In this document: one piece after another, positions 32,164 to 39,744 of the stretch | Layout: every line of letters starts with the position of its first letter | Numbering within the stretch: the first letter of the stretch is position 1 | Assembly: GCF_009711445.1 (NCBI RefSeq) | Contig: NZ_SMMC01000198.1 | Location: forward strand, 1-39,744 | Source of the DNA: Curvivirga aplysinae | GTDB taxonomy: Bacteria > Pseudomonadota > Alphaproteobacteria > UBA8366 > Aestuariispiraceae | DNA: 39,744 bases | Reading direction: 5' to 3' | The notes under the pieces: model-generated | What the model saw: only the letters and a program-made list of their open reading frames with translations | Database searches by the model: none | Told to the model about the DNA's origin: nothing | Translations under genes and position numbers: made by a program

Positions 32164-32371
32164 TTTTTGTCCTCATTTGGTTTGTGTTGTTCAAGGTTTA
32201 TAGGAGGATACACATCTTTCCCTGTTGGCCCTGATAAAACTCGTTAATTATGTCAGCACACTAAAACAAGATGGCTGAAAGTCAATTATATAAAAAATAA
32301 TCTTTTGTGAATTTTCAAGAAGAATGGGTTGAAAAATATTTGTGAGAAATATGTCGAAGAGAGAAAACTAG
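32164..32371. other. Region upstream of sodN
   Basis: AT-rich region holding the sodN promoter. On the minus strand a TTGACT lies about 16 bases from TAGTGT, only a weak match. No SoxR box, Fur box or other operator was recognised. Nothing else is seen up to the flgH terminator at 32372. Confidence 0.35.
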
Positions 32372-32400
32372 AACGGGCCAGCTTGAGAGGCTGGCCCGTT
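32372..32400 (-). terminator. Terminator of flgF-flgG-flgA-flgH
   Basis: An 11-bp perfect stem (32372-32382 with 32390-32400) closes a 7-base loop. On the minus strand it is followed by a T-rich but not perfect tail. It lies 91 bases after the flgH stop; the stretch 32401-32491 shows no gene. Confidence 0.8.
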
Positions 32401-32491
32401 GAGTGAAATTACGCACGCTGAGAGAGAAGAGTGAGAGAGGAGAGTGCGGGCGTAATCTCGGTAACTTGTTAACTTGTTATGAAAATCTTCC

Positions 32492-33268
32492 TTAGAATGG
32501 TAGGATGATATCGATGATCTGTGAACCATAGCGTGGTTGCTGTACATCAGAGATATGACCACGCCCGCCATAAGCGAGTCGCGCCTCGGCAATATCTTCA
32601 TAGTTCACAGTATTGCTGTTTGTAATATCTTGTGGGCGAATAACACCTGCGATTTGAAGTTCACGAACTTCGTAATTGACACGTGTTTCCTGACGTCCAT
32701 GTAACACAAGATTTCCGTTTGGTAGGACCTGTGTGACAACTGCAGCAACAGTCAGTGTAATGTCTTCTTCGCGAGAAATATTACCTGTCCCACCTTGTGT
32801 GGAAGATGAGCCTAGATTGACGAAGTTATCCGTTGTAACTGCTTCAGGTAACACATCGTTCAAAGCGCCTTGAAAACCTGCTAGACCGGGAATATCCACA
32901 TCTTCACTGGTTGTCCGTGTGCGGTTGGTACTATTTGCAATTGTTGCTTCATCATCAATGCTGATGACAACAGTCACAATGTCTCCGACTTGTGTGGCGC
33001 GCAAATCCTTCAAAAAGGCCCGACTACCTAGGCGCCAGAGTGAATTGGCAGTATTCTTTGCTGTTGATGGCACTGGCATCGGCATAGAAACTGGCTGATA
33101 ATTTGGGTCATGCGTCGGGTTCTCGATCTCATTCAATTTAGGTTCTTCACCCATTTTAGCTAAGCGAGACAATGTATTACATGCAGTTAGTGAGGTGCCG
33201 ATAAGGGCAATAGCTGCAAAGCGAATAGCTGTTTTTCTCAGCTGTGTGTTCTTTGTAATGTTTAACAT
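32492..33268 (-). CDS. flgH: Flagellar L-ring lipoprotein FlgH
   Basis: FlgH forms the outer-membrane L ring. The 258-residue product has a lipoprotein signal with lipobox LTAC (Cys30). Family motifs are QPVSMPMPVPSTAKNTANSLW, GDIVTVVISIDDEA (about 92-105), and the C-terminal TRVNYEVRELQIAGVIRPQDI, NTVNYEDIAEARLAYGGRG. The YGGRG ending region and length match the family. It follows flgA by 56 bases and closes the flgF-flgG-flgA-flgH operon. Confidence 0.95.
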   Translation of the reverse strand: MLNITKNTQLRKTAIRFAAIALIGTSLTACNTLSRLAKMGEEPKLNEIENPTHDPNYQPVSMPMPVPSTAKNTANSLWRLGSRAFLKDLRATQVGDIVTVVISIDDEATIANSTNRTRTTSEDVDIPGLAGFQGALNDVLPEAVTTDNFVNLGSSSTQGGTGNISREEDITLTVAAVVTQVLPNGNLVLHGRQETRVNYEVRELQIAGVIRPQDITNSNTVNYEDIAEARLAYGGRGHISDVQQPRYGSQIIDIILPF

Positions 33269-33324
33269 CGTCTCTCTCCGGTTTATCTCAATATCTTTTC
33301 AAACTACAATCTTGTGGGTCTCAA

Positions 33325-34335
33325 TCACATTTGTGCAGATTGTAGTGGGGCACGAACTGTTACTGTGTTGTAACCAGTTACGATAGCTTCAAGTACTTGG
33401 CCACTATGGGAATTTCGAATGCGAATAACCTCTTTATGTGCACCATCTTCCAGGGCAACGCCTTGTGCTGTGAGGCGCATGCCCATGGATTCAAGTGTTA
33501 CTAAAACCATTTGTTTCTTTTTCACCAGCTGAGGTGCTTGCAGGTTGGCTGACAAAATTGGGCGACCAGGTGTGATGGTACGGCGAATTTGCTTACCAAT
33601 GAGGCTTGTGGCATCAACGACTGCTTTACGAGAAACCTTACGTGCACGCATTGTGACAACTTCGAGATCTTCTTGTTTCAAAATTTCTCCGGCTTGTATG
33701 CGGCGATTCGGAAGGGCAACTTCCATCAATTTGTGGACTTTGCCAGATACCTTACCCTTAACAATTGCTTTACCGGTTGCGGGTACAACATAAGTGGCTG
33801 TGAAACGGCTTTCGTTATCGGAAAGACGGAAATTTTTAATTGCTACAGACATATCTGCATCAATTGGAAGGCGCACAGTTGGGATCCGGCCGTTTAGTTG
33901 GATTTCTAATAACTCGGACTCACCTGTTTTTTGGATAATTGCATTGCGAAGACTATCTGTAAGAAGGCTTGGTTCCATTTCGAAATAATCACGTTCAACG
34001 ATTGCCTCATCCAATGTGGAAGACGGCTTCCAGTCGAGCTTGTAGAAATTTGCAACGCGCCATAACCAGGATGATGTCAGTTTTTGTGATTTGCCTAAGG
34101 CTGGTGCTTTTGCAACCACGCGATGTGCATTTTCTCCTGCATTTTGGAAAAGATCACCTAGGGTAATATTTTCCCCTTGTATCAAGATGTTATGGTTTAG
34201 AGTAACTTCTTGTTCAATTTCGAAGAACTCGGAATTTGCATAAGAAGGATTTGTGGTTGCTGCAATTGTGCCTAGAGACATTGCGCTTCCTAATAGAAAA
34301 GCGGCGATCATTTTATTTGTAGCTTGCTTTTTCAT
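33325..34335 (-). CDS. flgA: P-ring assembly chaperone FlgA
   Basis: FlgA is the periplasmic chaperone that helps FlgI form the P ring. The 336-residue product begins with a signal peptide (hydrophobic core about 9-25, cleavage near SYA, about 33). It has a SAF domain in the C-terminal half (about 210-265: LPNRRIQAGEILKQEDLEV, IGKQIRRTITPGRPI). The final domain has VLVTLESMGMRLTAQGVALEDG and the typical VRAPL end. It is somewhat longer than enteric FlgA (about 220) because of an N-terminal extra domain, as in other alphaproteobacteria. Confidence 0.9.
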   Translation of the reverse strand: MKKQATNKMIAAFLLGSAMSLGTIAATTNPSYANSEFFEIEQEVTLNHNILIQGENITLGDLFQNAGENAHRVVAKAPALGKSQKLTSSWLWRVANFYKLDWKPSSTLDEAIVERDYFEMEPSLLTDSLRNAIIQKTGESELLEIQLNGRIPTVRLPIDADMSVAIKNFRLSDNESRFTATYVVPATGKAIVKGKVSGKVHKLMEVALPNRRIQAGEILKQEDLEVVTMRARKVSRKAVVDATSLIGKQIRRTITPGRPILSANLQAPQLVKKKQMVLVTLESMGMRLTAQGVALEDGAHKEVIRIRNSHSGQVLEAIVTGYNTVTVRAPLQSAQM

Positions 34336-34406
34336 TATCTTTTTCCTTCTTAATCGTCGAATTTGATTTCTATCGTTTTCGATTTAAATTTCTATATTCT
34401 CAGCGA

Positions 34407-35192
34407 TTAACGCATTTGAGATACAGTGCTCATCATTTGATCTGAGGTTTCAATTACTTTGGAATTCATCTCATAAGCACGCTGTGCCGTGATGAGGTTG
34501 GTAATTTCTTCTACTACATTCACGTTGGATGTTTCGAGGAAACCTTGCTCGATTGTTCCGTAACCAGTACTGCCGGGTGTTGAACTTGATGGTGCACCAG
34601 ATGCTGGGGTTTCAAGGAATAGATTGTCGCCGACAGAAGAAAGGCCTGCTTCGTTGGCAAATGTTGATAGGCTTAACTGACCCAAATTACTTGGTGTTAC
34701 TTGTCCATCTAAGGATGCAAGCACTTCACCGCTGGAATTCACTGTGATGCCTGTTGCATCGGCAGGAACTGTAATTCCCGGTTCAACAGTGTAGCCATCA
34801 GTTGTCACAATGTTGCCTTGGTTATCCAATTGGAAAGAACCGGCACGTGTGTAAGCTGTATCACCGCTTGGTAAGGTGATCTGAAAATATCCTTTACCGT
34901 TAATTGCCAAATCCAAGGAATTTTCTGTAAGAGTTAAGTTGCCTGTTTCAGTAATACGGTAAACAGATGCAGTTTTAACACCTAAGCCTACTTGGATACC
35001 AACTGGTACGATTGTGCCCGTGTCAGAGGAGTTTGCTCCGGCGCGACGTTGGTTTTGGTACAGCAGATCTTGGAACTCAGCGCGGCGACGCTGATAAGCT
35101 GTTGTATTCATATTGGCGATGTTGTTTGAAATAACCTCAACATTAAGCTGTTGAGCTAACATGCCAGTTGCACCGATATTTAAGGATCTCAT
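34407..35192 (-). CDS. flgG: Distal rod protein FlgG
   Basis: FlgG is the distal rod subunit. The 261-residue product is close to the universal FlgG length. It opens MRSLNIGATGMLAQQLNVEVISNNIANMNTTAYQ. It includes the FlgG-type middle (AINGKGYFQITLPSGDTAYTRAGSF) and ends with LETSNVNVVEEITNLITAQRAYEMNSKVIETSDQMM. It is preceded by flgF (23-base gap) and followed by flgA, the conserved order. Confidence 0.97.
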   Translation of the reverse strand: MRSLNIGATGMLAQQLNVEVISNNIANMNTTAYQRRRAEFQDLLYQNQRRAGANSSDTGTIVPVGIQVGLGVKTASVYRITETGNLTLTENSLDLAINGKGYFQITLPSGDTAYTRAGSFQLDNQGNIVTTDGYTVEPGITVPADATGITVNSSGEVLASLDGQVTPSNLGQLSLSTFANEAGLSSVGDNLFLETPASGAPSSSTPGSTGYGTIEQGFLETSNVNVVEEITNLITAQRAYEMNSKVIETSDQMMSTVSQMR

Positions 35193-35215
35193 AGCTTCTC
35201 TCCTAGCTTAATGCG

Positions 35216-35935
35216 TTAACTGAACTGGCCAAGACGTTCTATCGCTTTTTTCACGCGGTCGTCTTCAGCTTGGGTGAATTTCTGCATAGAGGCATATTCG
35301 CGATGAACACGCATCATGCGGGTGATTTCCAGAATTGGCTGAACGTTTGATTCTTCCAGCATACCTTGAGTAATATTGTAACCCTCGGAGGCAATTGGAT
35401 CTTGACCTGTGGCATAAAGCCCCCCGGCGGACTTCTTCATTTCGTATTGGTTTTCAAAAGATACCACACGAAGCTTGCCAACTTCTCCATTGTCGTTGGA
35501 GATAGTACCATCGGATGCCACTAGAATTTCGCCACCGTCATTTGGGATGTTTAATGGGCCGCCGTCGCCTTGGATGGTGTAGCCATCTTTATTTACAAGA
35601 TTGCCTGTCGCATCTAGCTGAAAACGGCCATTACGTGTATATCTTTCACCCATTGGTGTATCGATAACAAAGTAACCATCACCGGAAAGAGCAAAATCAA
35701 ACGGGTTGTTTGTGGTGGTCATTGGGCCGTCGGTTAAATCACGCGCCAATCCTACATCTTGTACAAAGGAAAATTGCTGGCGATCATGTTGCGGCTTGGT
35801 AATGTATTCTTTAAATACCATTCCTTCGCGTTTAAAAGCAGGTGTATTCGCGTTAGCAATATTGTTTGCAACAATATTCATTTCGTTGCGAAGGCTTCTC
35901 TGCCTAGATAGTGCGATATAAGCGCTGTTTTCCAT
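35216..35935 (-). CDS. flgF: Proximal rod protein FlgF
   Basis: FlgF is a proximal rod subunit. The 239-residue product starts MENSAYIALSRQRSLRNEMNI and has the rod-family ANNIANANTPAFKREGMVF, a central GDGYFVIDTPMGERYTRNGRF, and the C-terminal VQPILEITRMMRVHREYA. The ATG at 35935 is preferred over an in-frame TTG at 35953 because GAGAGG, 8 or so bases upstream, would be inside the longer reading. It is first gene in flgF-flgG-flgA-flgH, driven by the sigma-54 site 64 bases upstream. Confidence 0.95.
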   Translation of the reverse strand: MENSAYIALSRQRSLRNEMNIVANNIANANTPAFKREGMVFKEYITKPQHDRQQFSFVQDVGLARDLTDGPMTTTNNPFDFALSGDGYFVIDTPMGERYTRNGRFQLDATGNLVNKDGYTIQGDGGPLNIPNDGGEILVASDGTISNDNGEVGKLRVVSFENQYEMKKSAGGLYATGQDPIASEGYNITQGMLEESNVQPILEITRMMRVHREYASMQKFTQAEDDRVKKAIERLGQFS

Positions 35936-35998
35936 GACGCTATCCTCTCTCAAATTTTTGTCGGTTTCTCAGGCCGACATCTCTCGACGCTTTACAAA

Positions 35999-36013
35999 GC
36001 AGGTAGTGTGCCA
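35999..36013 (-). promoter_or_regulatory. Sigma-54 promoter of flgF-flgG-flgA-flgH
   Basis: On the minus strand the sequence reads TGGCACACTACCTGC: a perfect TGGCAC -24 box and CTGC at -12, GG and GC 10 bases apart. Expected start near 35987. Confidence 0.8.
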
Positions 36014-36409
36014 AAATTAATTAAGTATTTGATAATAATTAATTTTTATTTTGATAAAGGTGGTTTTTTTGTGTTTTTCATGTGAGGCTACTTCGAAAAT
36101 TTACGAAAAATAGCAATTTAGAAAGGGGATTGATATTAAGGCGGCAAAGTTTGCCATAGGTTATGTATTTATTCAGGAAGAACTTGAGATTATTTATTGG
36201 AAACAATGAAATCAATTAAGAGTATTGCGTGAATATTTACGAATATTCGTTTCTTAATGATTGATTTCTGCTGCTAATTTCTGCAGTTTATAGTGAGTAT
36301 TTACAAAAATGGTCTATAACGTAATTAATCTCTATAATAATATAAAGATGTATGACGTTGTGATGAAAATCCGTGAAATGAAAGCTTCTATTGCTGAAGG
36401 GTGGCGAAT
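36014..36409. other. AT-rich intergenic region between flgF and fliL
   Basis: Nearly 400 bases without a credible gene. It holds the ftr-like site (36142-36156) and a 12-base palindrome ACGAATATTCGT (36239-36250). A promoter for fliL must be here, but no -24/-12 match towards fliL was found. Confidence 0.5.
36142..36156. promoter_or_regulatory. ftr-like enhancer upstream of the flgF promoter
   Basis: CGGCAAAGTTTGCCA is an inverted repeat with one mismatch at the outermost pair (GGCAAAGTTTGCC is perfect over 13 bases). It lies about 130 bases upstream of the -24 box, the usual distance for a sigma-54 activator. With FliX present, an FlbD-type activator is the natural candidate. Confidence 0.5.
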
Positions 36410-36946
36410 ATGGCTGATGAAGGTGAAGTAGCCGAAGGCGCAGATGGTGAAGATGAAGAGGGTGGTAAGAAACGCGTTAGTGGTAAAAAGCTAGTTCTAT
36501 TTATCTTATTGCCTATTTTGATTCTTGTTGGTGCAGGTGTCGGTCTGTTTTTGTCTGGAATGTTGGACCCGCTACTTGGTGGTGGAGATGAAGTGGCAGA
36601 GGAGGCGACAGAAGATGCGCCTGTTGAAGTGGCGGATGCGCCTAGTATCTTTTTACCTCTGGATGAAATTTTAGTGACTTTACGTTCGCCAGGATCAAAG
36701 CAAAAATTCCTTAAACTGCAAGTTTCATTGGAAATTTCTACCATTGAGGAGCAGGCACATATTGAAAACCTGAAGCCACGTATTGTTGATAGCTTTCAGG
36801 TGTTTTTACGTGAGTTGCGTCTTGAAGAGCTTGAAGGTAGTCAAGGCGTATACCGTATTAAAGAAGAATTATTAGATCGTGTGAATAAAGCAATTGCGCC
36901 AGTTAAGGCAAAAGATGTTTTATTTAATGATTTAATTGTTCAGTAA
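36410..36946 (+). CDS. fliL: Flagellar basal-body protein FliL
   Basis: FliL is an inner-membrane protein around the stator that affects torque and stator stability. The product, 178 residues from ATG 36410, has an acidic Glu/Gly-rich cytoplasmic head (1-25), one membrane segment (about 28-48, LVLFILLPILILVGAGVGLFL) and a periplasmic domain with the FliL pattern FLPLDEILVTL and FLKLQVSLEI. A GTG nine bases upstream is a weaker start; GAAGGG is well placed for 36410. It precedes fliM, as usual. Confidence 0.93.
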   Translation: MADEGEVAEGADGEDEEGGKKRVSGKKLVLFILLPILILVGAGVGLFLSGMLDPLLGGGDEVAEEATEDAPVEVADAPSIFLPLDEILVTLRSPGSKQKFLKLQVSLEISTIEEQAHIENLKPRIVDSFQVFLRELRLEELEGSQGVYRIKEELLDRVNKAIAPVKAKDVLFNDLIVQ

Positions 36947-36976
36947 GTCGCATAGTTTTCAAAGAGATTGAGAAAC

Positions 36977-36991
36977 TGGCGCGGCTTTTGC
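36977..36991 (+). promoter_or_regulatory. Possible sigma-54 promoter between fliL and fliM
   Basis: TGGCGCGGCTTTTGC has GG and GC 10 bases apart and an intact TTGC. It lies 149 bases upstream of the fliM start, giving a long leader of about 138 bases. It would allow fliM to be induced separately from fliL. Confidence 0.5.
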
Positions 36992-37139
36992 GTAGAGGTT
37001 TTTGGATGAATGTCATACGGCAGAAGTTACCAGATGATGTTTGTTTAAAATATAACGCAAAAGATTTGGCGCGACCTGTGTTTCATGATGAGTAGGAATA
37101 CGATTTAGGTTTAGCGGCATAGAAAGATCGAGGCTGAAT

Positions 37140-38204
37140 ATGGCTGATGAAGATGCTGATGCACTAATGGAAGAAGACGATGATGCCCTAGCCGCAGAAT
37201 GGGCGGCGATGGCAGAAGACGAACCCGATCCCTCGATGGGGGCGGCGGCGGCGCGTGTTCTTGATCAGGATGAAATTGATAGTCTTCTTGGTTTCCAAGA
37301 TGGTGCAGACGGGAATGATAACCAATCCGGTATCGAAGCGATTATCGATTCTGGTATGGTATCTTATGAACGCTTGCCAATGTTGGAGGTCGTCTATGAC
37401 CGCCTCGTTCGTATGATGTCGACTTCATTACGTAACTTCACCTCAGATAACGTTGAGGTGAGTTTGGATAACATCACTTCAATTCGCTTCGGTGATTATT
37501 TGAACTCCATTCCATTGCCAGCGATGTTGACGGTGTTTAAGGCAGAGGAATGGGATAACTATGGTCTAATTACCATTGATAGTTCCTTGATTTATTCCAT
37601 CGTAGATGTATTGCTTGGTGGACGTCGTGGTACTGCTGCGATGCGTATTGAGGGGCGCCCTTATACGACAATTGAGCGTAACCTTGTGGAGCGTATGATT
37701 AGTGTGGTGTTAGCAGATTTATCTGCGGCTTTCGATCCATTATCCAGTGTGACAATGCGTTTTGATCGATTGGAAACCAACCCGCGTTTCGCAACGATTG
37801 CCCGTCCGGCCAATGCGGCTATTCTGGCGCGTTTCCGTATTGATATGGAAGATCGTGGCGGGCGTCTTGAATTGCTATTGCCTTATGCGACATTGGAGCC
37901 TGTTCGTGAACTATTGCTTCAAATGTTTATGGGTGAGAAATTCGGTCGTGACAGTATCTGGGAAAATCACTTGGCTACAGAACTCTGGTTTACAGATGTG
38001 CCGATTGAAGTCGTTTTGGATGAATTCACAAGTAATTTAACAGAAGTTTTAGATTGGAAGGTCGGAACTTTCTTGCAATTACAGGCAACTCAGGATTCAA
38101 TGGTCGAATTACGTTGCGGTGAAATTCCTATGTTTAAAGGCTATGTCGGTCAAAAAGCTGGAAATCTTGCTGTGAAGCTGGATAGGAAAATTGATCCAGA
38201 TTAG
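37140..38204 (+). CDS. fliM: Flagellar motor switch protein FliM
   Basis: FliM is the C-ring protein that binds phosphorylated CheY and passes the switch signal to FliG. The 354-residue product has a 40-residue acidic extension (1-40), then the CheY-binding motif LDQDEIDSLLGF (41-52), which is normally at the very N-terminus. The middle CheC-like domain contains FGDYLNSIPLPAMLTVFKAE and DVLLGGRRG. The C-terminal SpoA domain ends with GEIPMFKGYVGQKAGNLAVKL. The ribosome site (GAGGCTGA) is modest. It is followed closely by the DUF6468-like gene. Confidence 0.95.
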   Translation: MADEDADALMEEDDDALAAEWAAMAEDEPDPSMGAAAARVLDQDEIDSLLGFQDGADGNDNQSGIEAIIDSGMVSYERLPMLEVVYDRLVRMMSTSLRNFTSDNVEVSLDNITSIRFGDYLNSIPLPAMLTVFKAEEWDNYGLITIDSSLIYSIVDVLLGGRRGTAAMRIEGRPYTTIERNLVERMISVVLADLSAAFDPLSSVTMRFDRLETNPRFATIARPANAAILARFRIDMEDRGGRLELLLPYATLEPVRELLLQMFMGEKFGRDSIWENHLATELWFTDVPIEVVLDEFTSNLTEVLDWKVGTFLQLQATQDSMVELRCGEIPMFKGYVGQKAGNLAVKLDRKIDPD

Positions 38205-38230
38205 TTTAATTTTGTGTTATATTAGGTCGT

Positions 38231-38941
38231 ATGAAATTGGATCTACTAGAAGCTACTCTTGATATTGCCTTTATTGGTTTGTTAATTGCCGTACTGATTT
38301 ATGCAGTGCGGCTTAACCGCAACATACGTATCCTTCAAGATAGTAAAGAAGAATTGCGTCAGTTATTGGGACAATTTGTCTCCTCAACGCAGCAGGCTGA
38401 AGAAGCGCTTTTGCGAATAAAAAATCGTTCTCGTGATGCAACGGAAACAATTGATGATGCGATTGCAGAGGCGAAAACGTTACGCGCAGACCTGATTGAA
38501 TTAATCCGTCGTGCGCAGGAAGTCGCCGGCCCAGTCGGGATTGCGGCTGCGAAAGTGGAGCGTGGTCAGGCGACCTATAATCCTGGATATAGCACTGGAC
38601 CTGCGAAGGGTAAGAAGGCGCGATCCAAGAAAGCTAAATCTGCAAAAGCGACACCGGCTTCACCACGTGAGCCGATGAATATGCCTGATATCACGGATAT
38701 GGATGCTGAAATTGATAAGGATTTGGAGGCGCGTCTTTCTAAGTTGATTGAATCTGTTGAGGCTGGTAATCCAGAGGTTATGGCGCCTCAGGCTGATATG
38801 TTTGGGGCTGAAAGCTCTGCTGTATCATCTGCACAGGAAGCTCAAGAAGCCGGTGTGGAATTGTCGGGTGTAGATGAAGCGCAAGAATCTAAAGCAAAAA
38901 GCAAAGAAGAGCTTCTAAAGGCTCTTCGTGGCATGCGTTAA
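38231..38941 (+). CDS. DUF6468-like membrane-anchored flagellar protein
   Basis: The 236-residue product has an N-terminal membrane helix (about 10-27, LDIAFIGLLIAVLIYAV) followed by a coiled coil (about 30-95, with LQDSKEELRQLLGQF and AIAEAKTLRADLIELI). It then has a Lys/Ala-rich linker and an acidic tail. It matches the alphaproteobacterial DUF6468 family found after fliM. Function is unknown; the location suggests a motor or stator accessory. It starts 26 bases after fliM and ends 11 bases before motE. Confidence 0.75.
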   Translation: MKLDLLEATLDIAFIGLLIAVLIYAVRLNRNIRILQDSKEELRQLLGQFVSSTQQAEEALLRIKNRSRDATETIDDAIAEAKTLRADLIELIRRAQEVAGPVGIAAAKVERGQATYNPGYSTGPAKGKKARSKKAKSAKATPASPREPMNMPDITDMDAEIDKDLEARLSKLIESVEAGNPEVMAPQADMFGAESSAVSSAQEAQEAGVELSGVDEAQESKAKSKEELLKALRGMR

Positions 38942-38952
38942 GAGATTAGTTT

Positions 38953-39705
38953 ATGAATTTTAAAATCCGTATATTACCTATTTTTCTCGTGATCATTTTT
39001 TTAATGCTATCCGTCCGTTTTGGCGATATGTGGGTAGAATTTACCTCTGTGACAGAAACAGCCTCAAATGAAGGGCGTTTCTCCGCACAAGATCTGGCAG
39101 CCATTACAAGCGGACAAGCCATCGCTCAAGAAGCAGGTGAGGCACCAGCGCTTGATGACCCAGCATTAATTGAAGACGATACTTTGGTTGAAGAAAGTCT
39201 TAATGGGACGCCTGAAGGTATGGAACCAACCGATGTCGTTGAGCAAGAGGATTATTTCTCAGGTGGTAATTTTGGGGATATGAGCCCCGGTGAAATTCGT
39301 CTTTTACATGATCTGGTTGCTCGCCGTGAAGCTTTGGATAAACGAGAGCGTGTTGTGAAAGAGCGTGAAGCATTGTTGAGAAGTGCAGAGCAGCAGCTCT
39401 TGGATAAGCAGTCTCAGCTGGAAGATATTAGAGCTTCTATCGAAGACTTGTTAAAGGTTTATAAAGAAGAGCAAACAGAAGAAGCCAAGCGTTTGGTGAA
39501 AATTTATTCTAACATGAAGCCTAAATCTGCTGCGCGTATTTTTAATGATATGGATATGCCGACATTGATTCAGGTTTTGCGAGGAATGAAAGAGCGAAGC
39601 ATCGCCCCAATTATGGCAGCGATGAATGCGGATAAAGCGCGCTTGGTAACAAGAGAGCTAGCGACTGTCGAAGCTGTCGATGGTGCAGAAGGGGTATTGC
39701 AATAA
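38953..39705 (+). CDS. motE: MotE-like periplasmic motility chaperone
   Basis: The 250-residue product has an N-terminal signal/anchor helix (about 6-24), a Glu/Asp-rich linker, a long coiled coil (about 115-175, LLHDLVARREALDKRERVV and following) and a C-terminal MgtE-N/FliG-like helical domain (KSAARIFNDMDMPTLIQVL, about 193-211). This is the arrangement of MotE, a periplasmic chaperone for the stator protein MotC in rhizobia and of related proteins elsewhere. The gene ends 39 bases before the window does; no terminator is visible in that tail. Confidence 0.8.
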   Translation: MNFKIRILPIFLVIIFLMLSVRFGDMWVEFTSVTETASNEGRFSAQDLAAITSGQAIAQEAGEAPALDDPALIEDDTLVEESLNGTPEGMEPTDVVEQEDYFSGGNFGDMSPGEIRLLHDLVARREALDKRERVVKEREALLRSAEQQLLDKQSQLEDIRASIEDLLKVYKEEQTEEAKRLVKIYSNMKPKSAARIFNDMDMPTLIQVLRGMKERSIAPIMAAMNADKARLVTRELATVEAVDGAEGVLQ

Positions 39706-39744
39706 GCCAATTATAAGAAAAAAAATATACAAAACCTGCTAAGT

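Noticed and set aside
1-39744. tRNA, rRNA, CRISPR array, insertion sequence or prophage
   Set aside because: No cloverleaf, rRNA segment, spaced direct repeats or transposase/phage genes were recognised on either strand.

Overview
The window is a 39.7 kb stretch of a fairly AT-rich alphaproteobacterial chromosome. It is almost entirely a flagellar gene cluster with an embedded sugar-modification island. The alphaproteobacterial assignment rests on FliX, FlbT, FlaF, the DUF6468-type gene after fliM, a PAS_5-type protein, short 300-residue flagellins and a DksA that has lost three of its four zinc cysteines. The gene set fits a Rhodospirillales-like, probably marine lineage; the genus cannot be fixed by reading alone.

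Layout. (1) 1-4135, minus strand: fliK-flgD-flgE (hook length, hook cap, hook) behind a sigma-54 promoter and ending in a strong terminator. (2) 4255-6069: a lone FlaG-like gene, then flbT (+) and flaF (-) facing each other across one bidirectional terminator. (3) 6202-9526: flgL (-), divergent from two tandem flagellin genes (+). (4) 9597-19833, plus strand: a sugar/glycosylation operon with a TPR glycosyltransferase-like protein, Maf/DUF115 protein, NeuB-type synthase, AsnB, N-acetyl sugar amidotransferase, formyltransferase-like protein, methyltransferase and GNAT. (5) 19830-24766, minus strand: the other half of the sugar island (Gfo/Idh oxidoreductase, DegT aminotransferase, SDR, SpsF-like nucleotidyltransferase, an unknown 119-residue protein, a PAS_5-like protein), translationally coupled to flgK. 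(6) 24766-28964, minus: flgI-flgJ-flgN-flgK behind a sigma-54 promoter. (7) 29137-30437, plus: fliX, then dksA with a long, structured leader. (8) 30465-32163: a redox cassette of a DUF1330-like gene, soxR, sodX and sodN (nickel superoxide dismutase). (9) 32372-36013, minus: flgF-flgG-flgA-flgH behind a sigma-54 promoter with an ftr-like palindrome upstream. (10) 36410-39705, plus: fliL, fliM, DUF6468-like and motE.

How it works together. The flg/fli genes build rod, P and L rings, hook, hook-filament junction and switch. FlgN, FlgJ, FlgA and MotE are assembly helpers. FliX, with an FlbD-type activator probably encoded elsewhere, should gate the sigma-54 promoters, of which six good -24/-12 matches are visible. 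FlbT and FlaF tune flagellin translation. The sugar island most likely makes a CMP-activated nonulosonic acid carrying an amidino and possibly other substituents, which the Maf protein places on the flagellins.

Most unusual points: the sugar pathway is split into two convergent operons hitched to flagellin and flgK; its gene set does not match a complete textbook legionaminic or pseudaminic acid pathway; the formyltransferase-like protein has lost a catalytic Asn; a structured RNA leader precedes dksA; and a NiSOD/SoxR cassette sits inside a flagellar locus. No rRNA, tRNA, insertion sequence, prophage or CRISPR array was seen.
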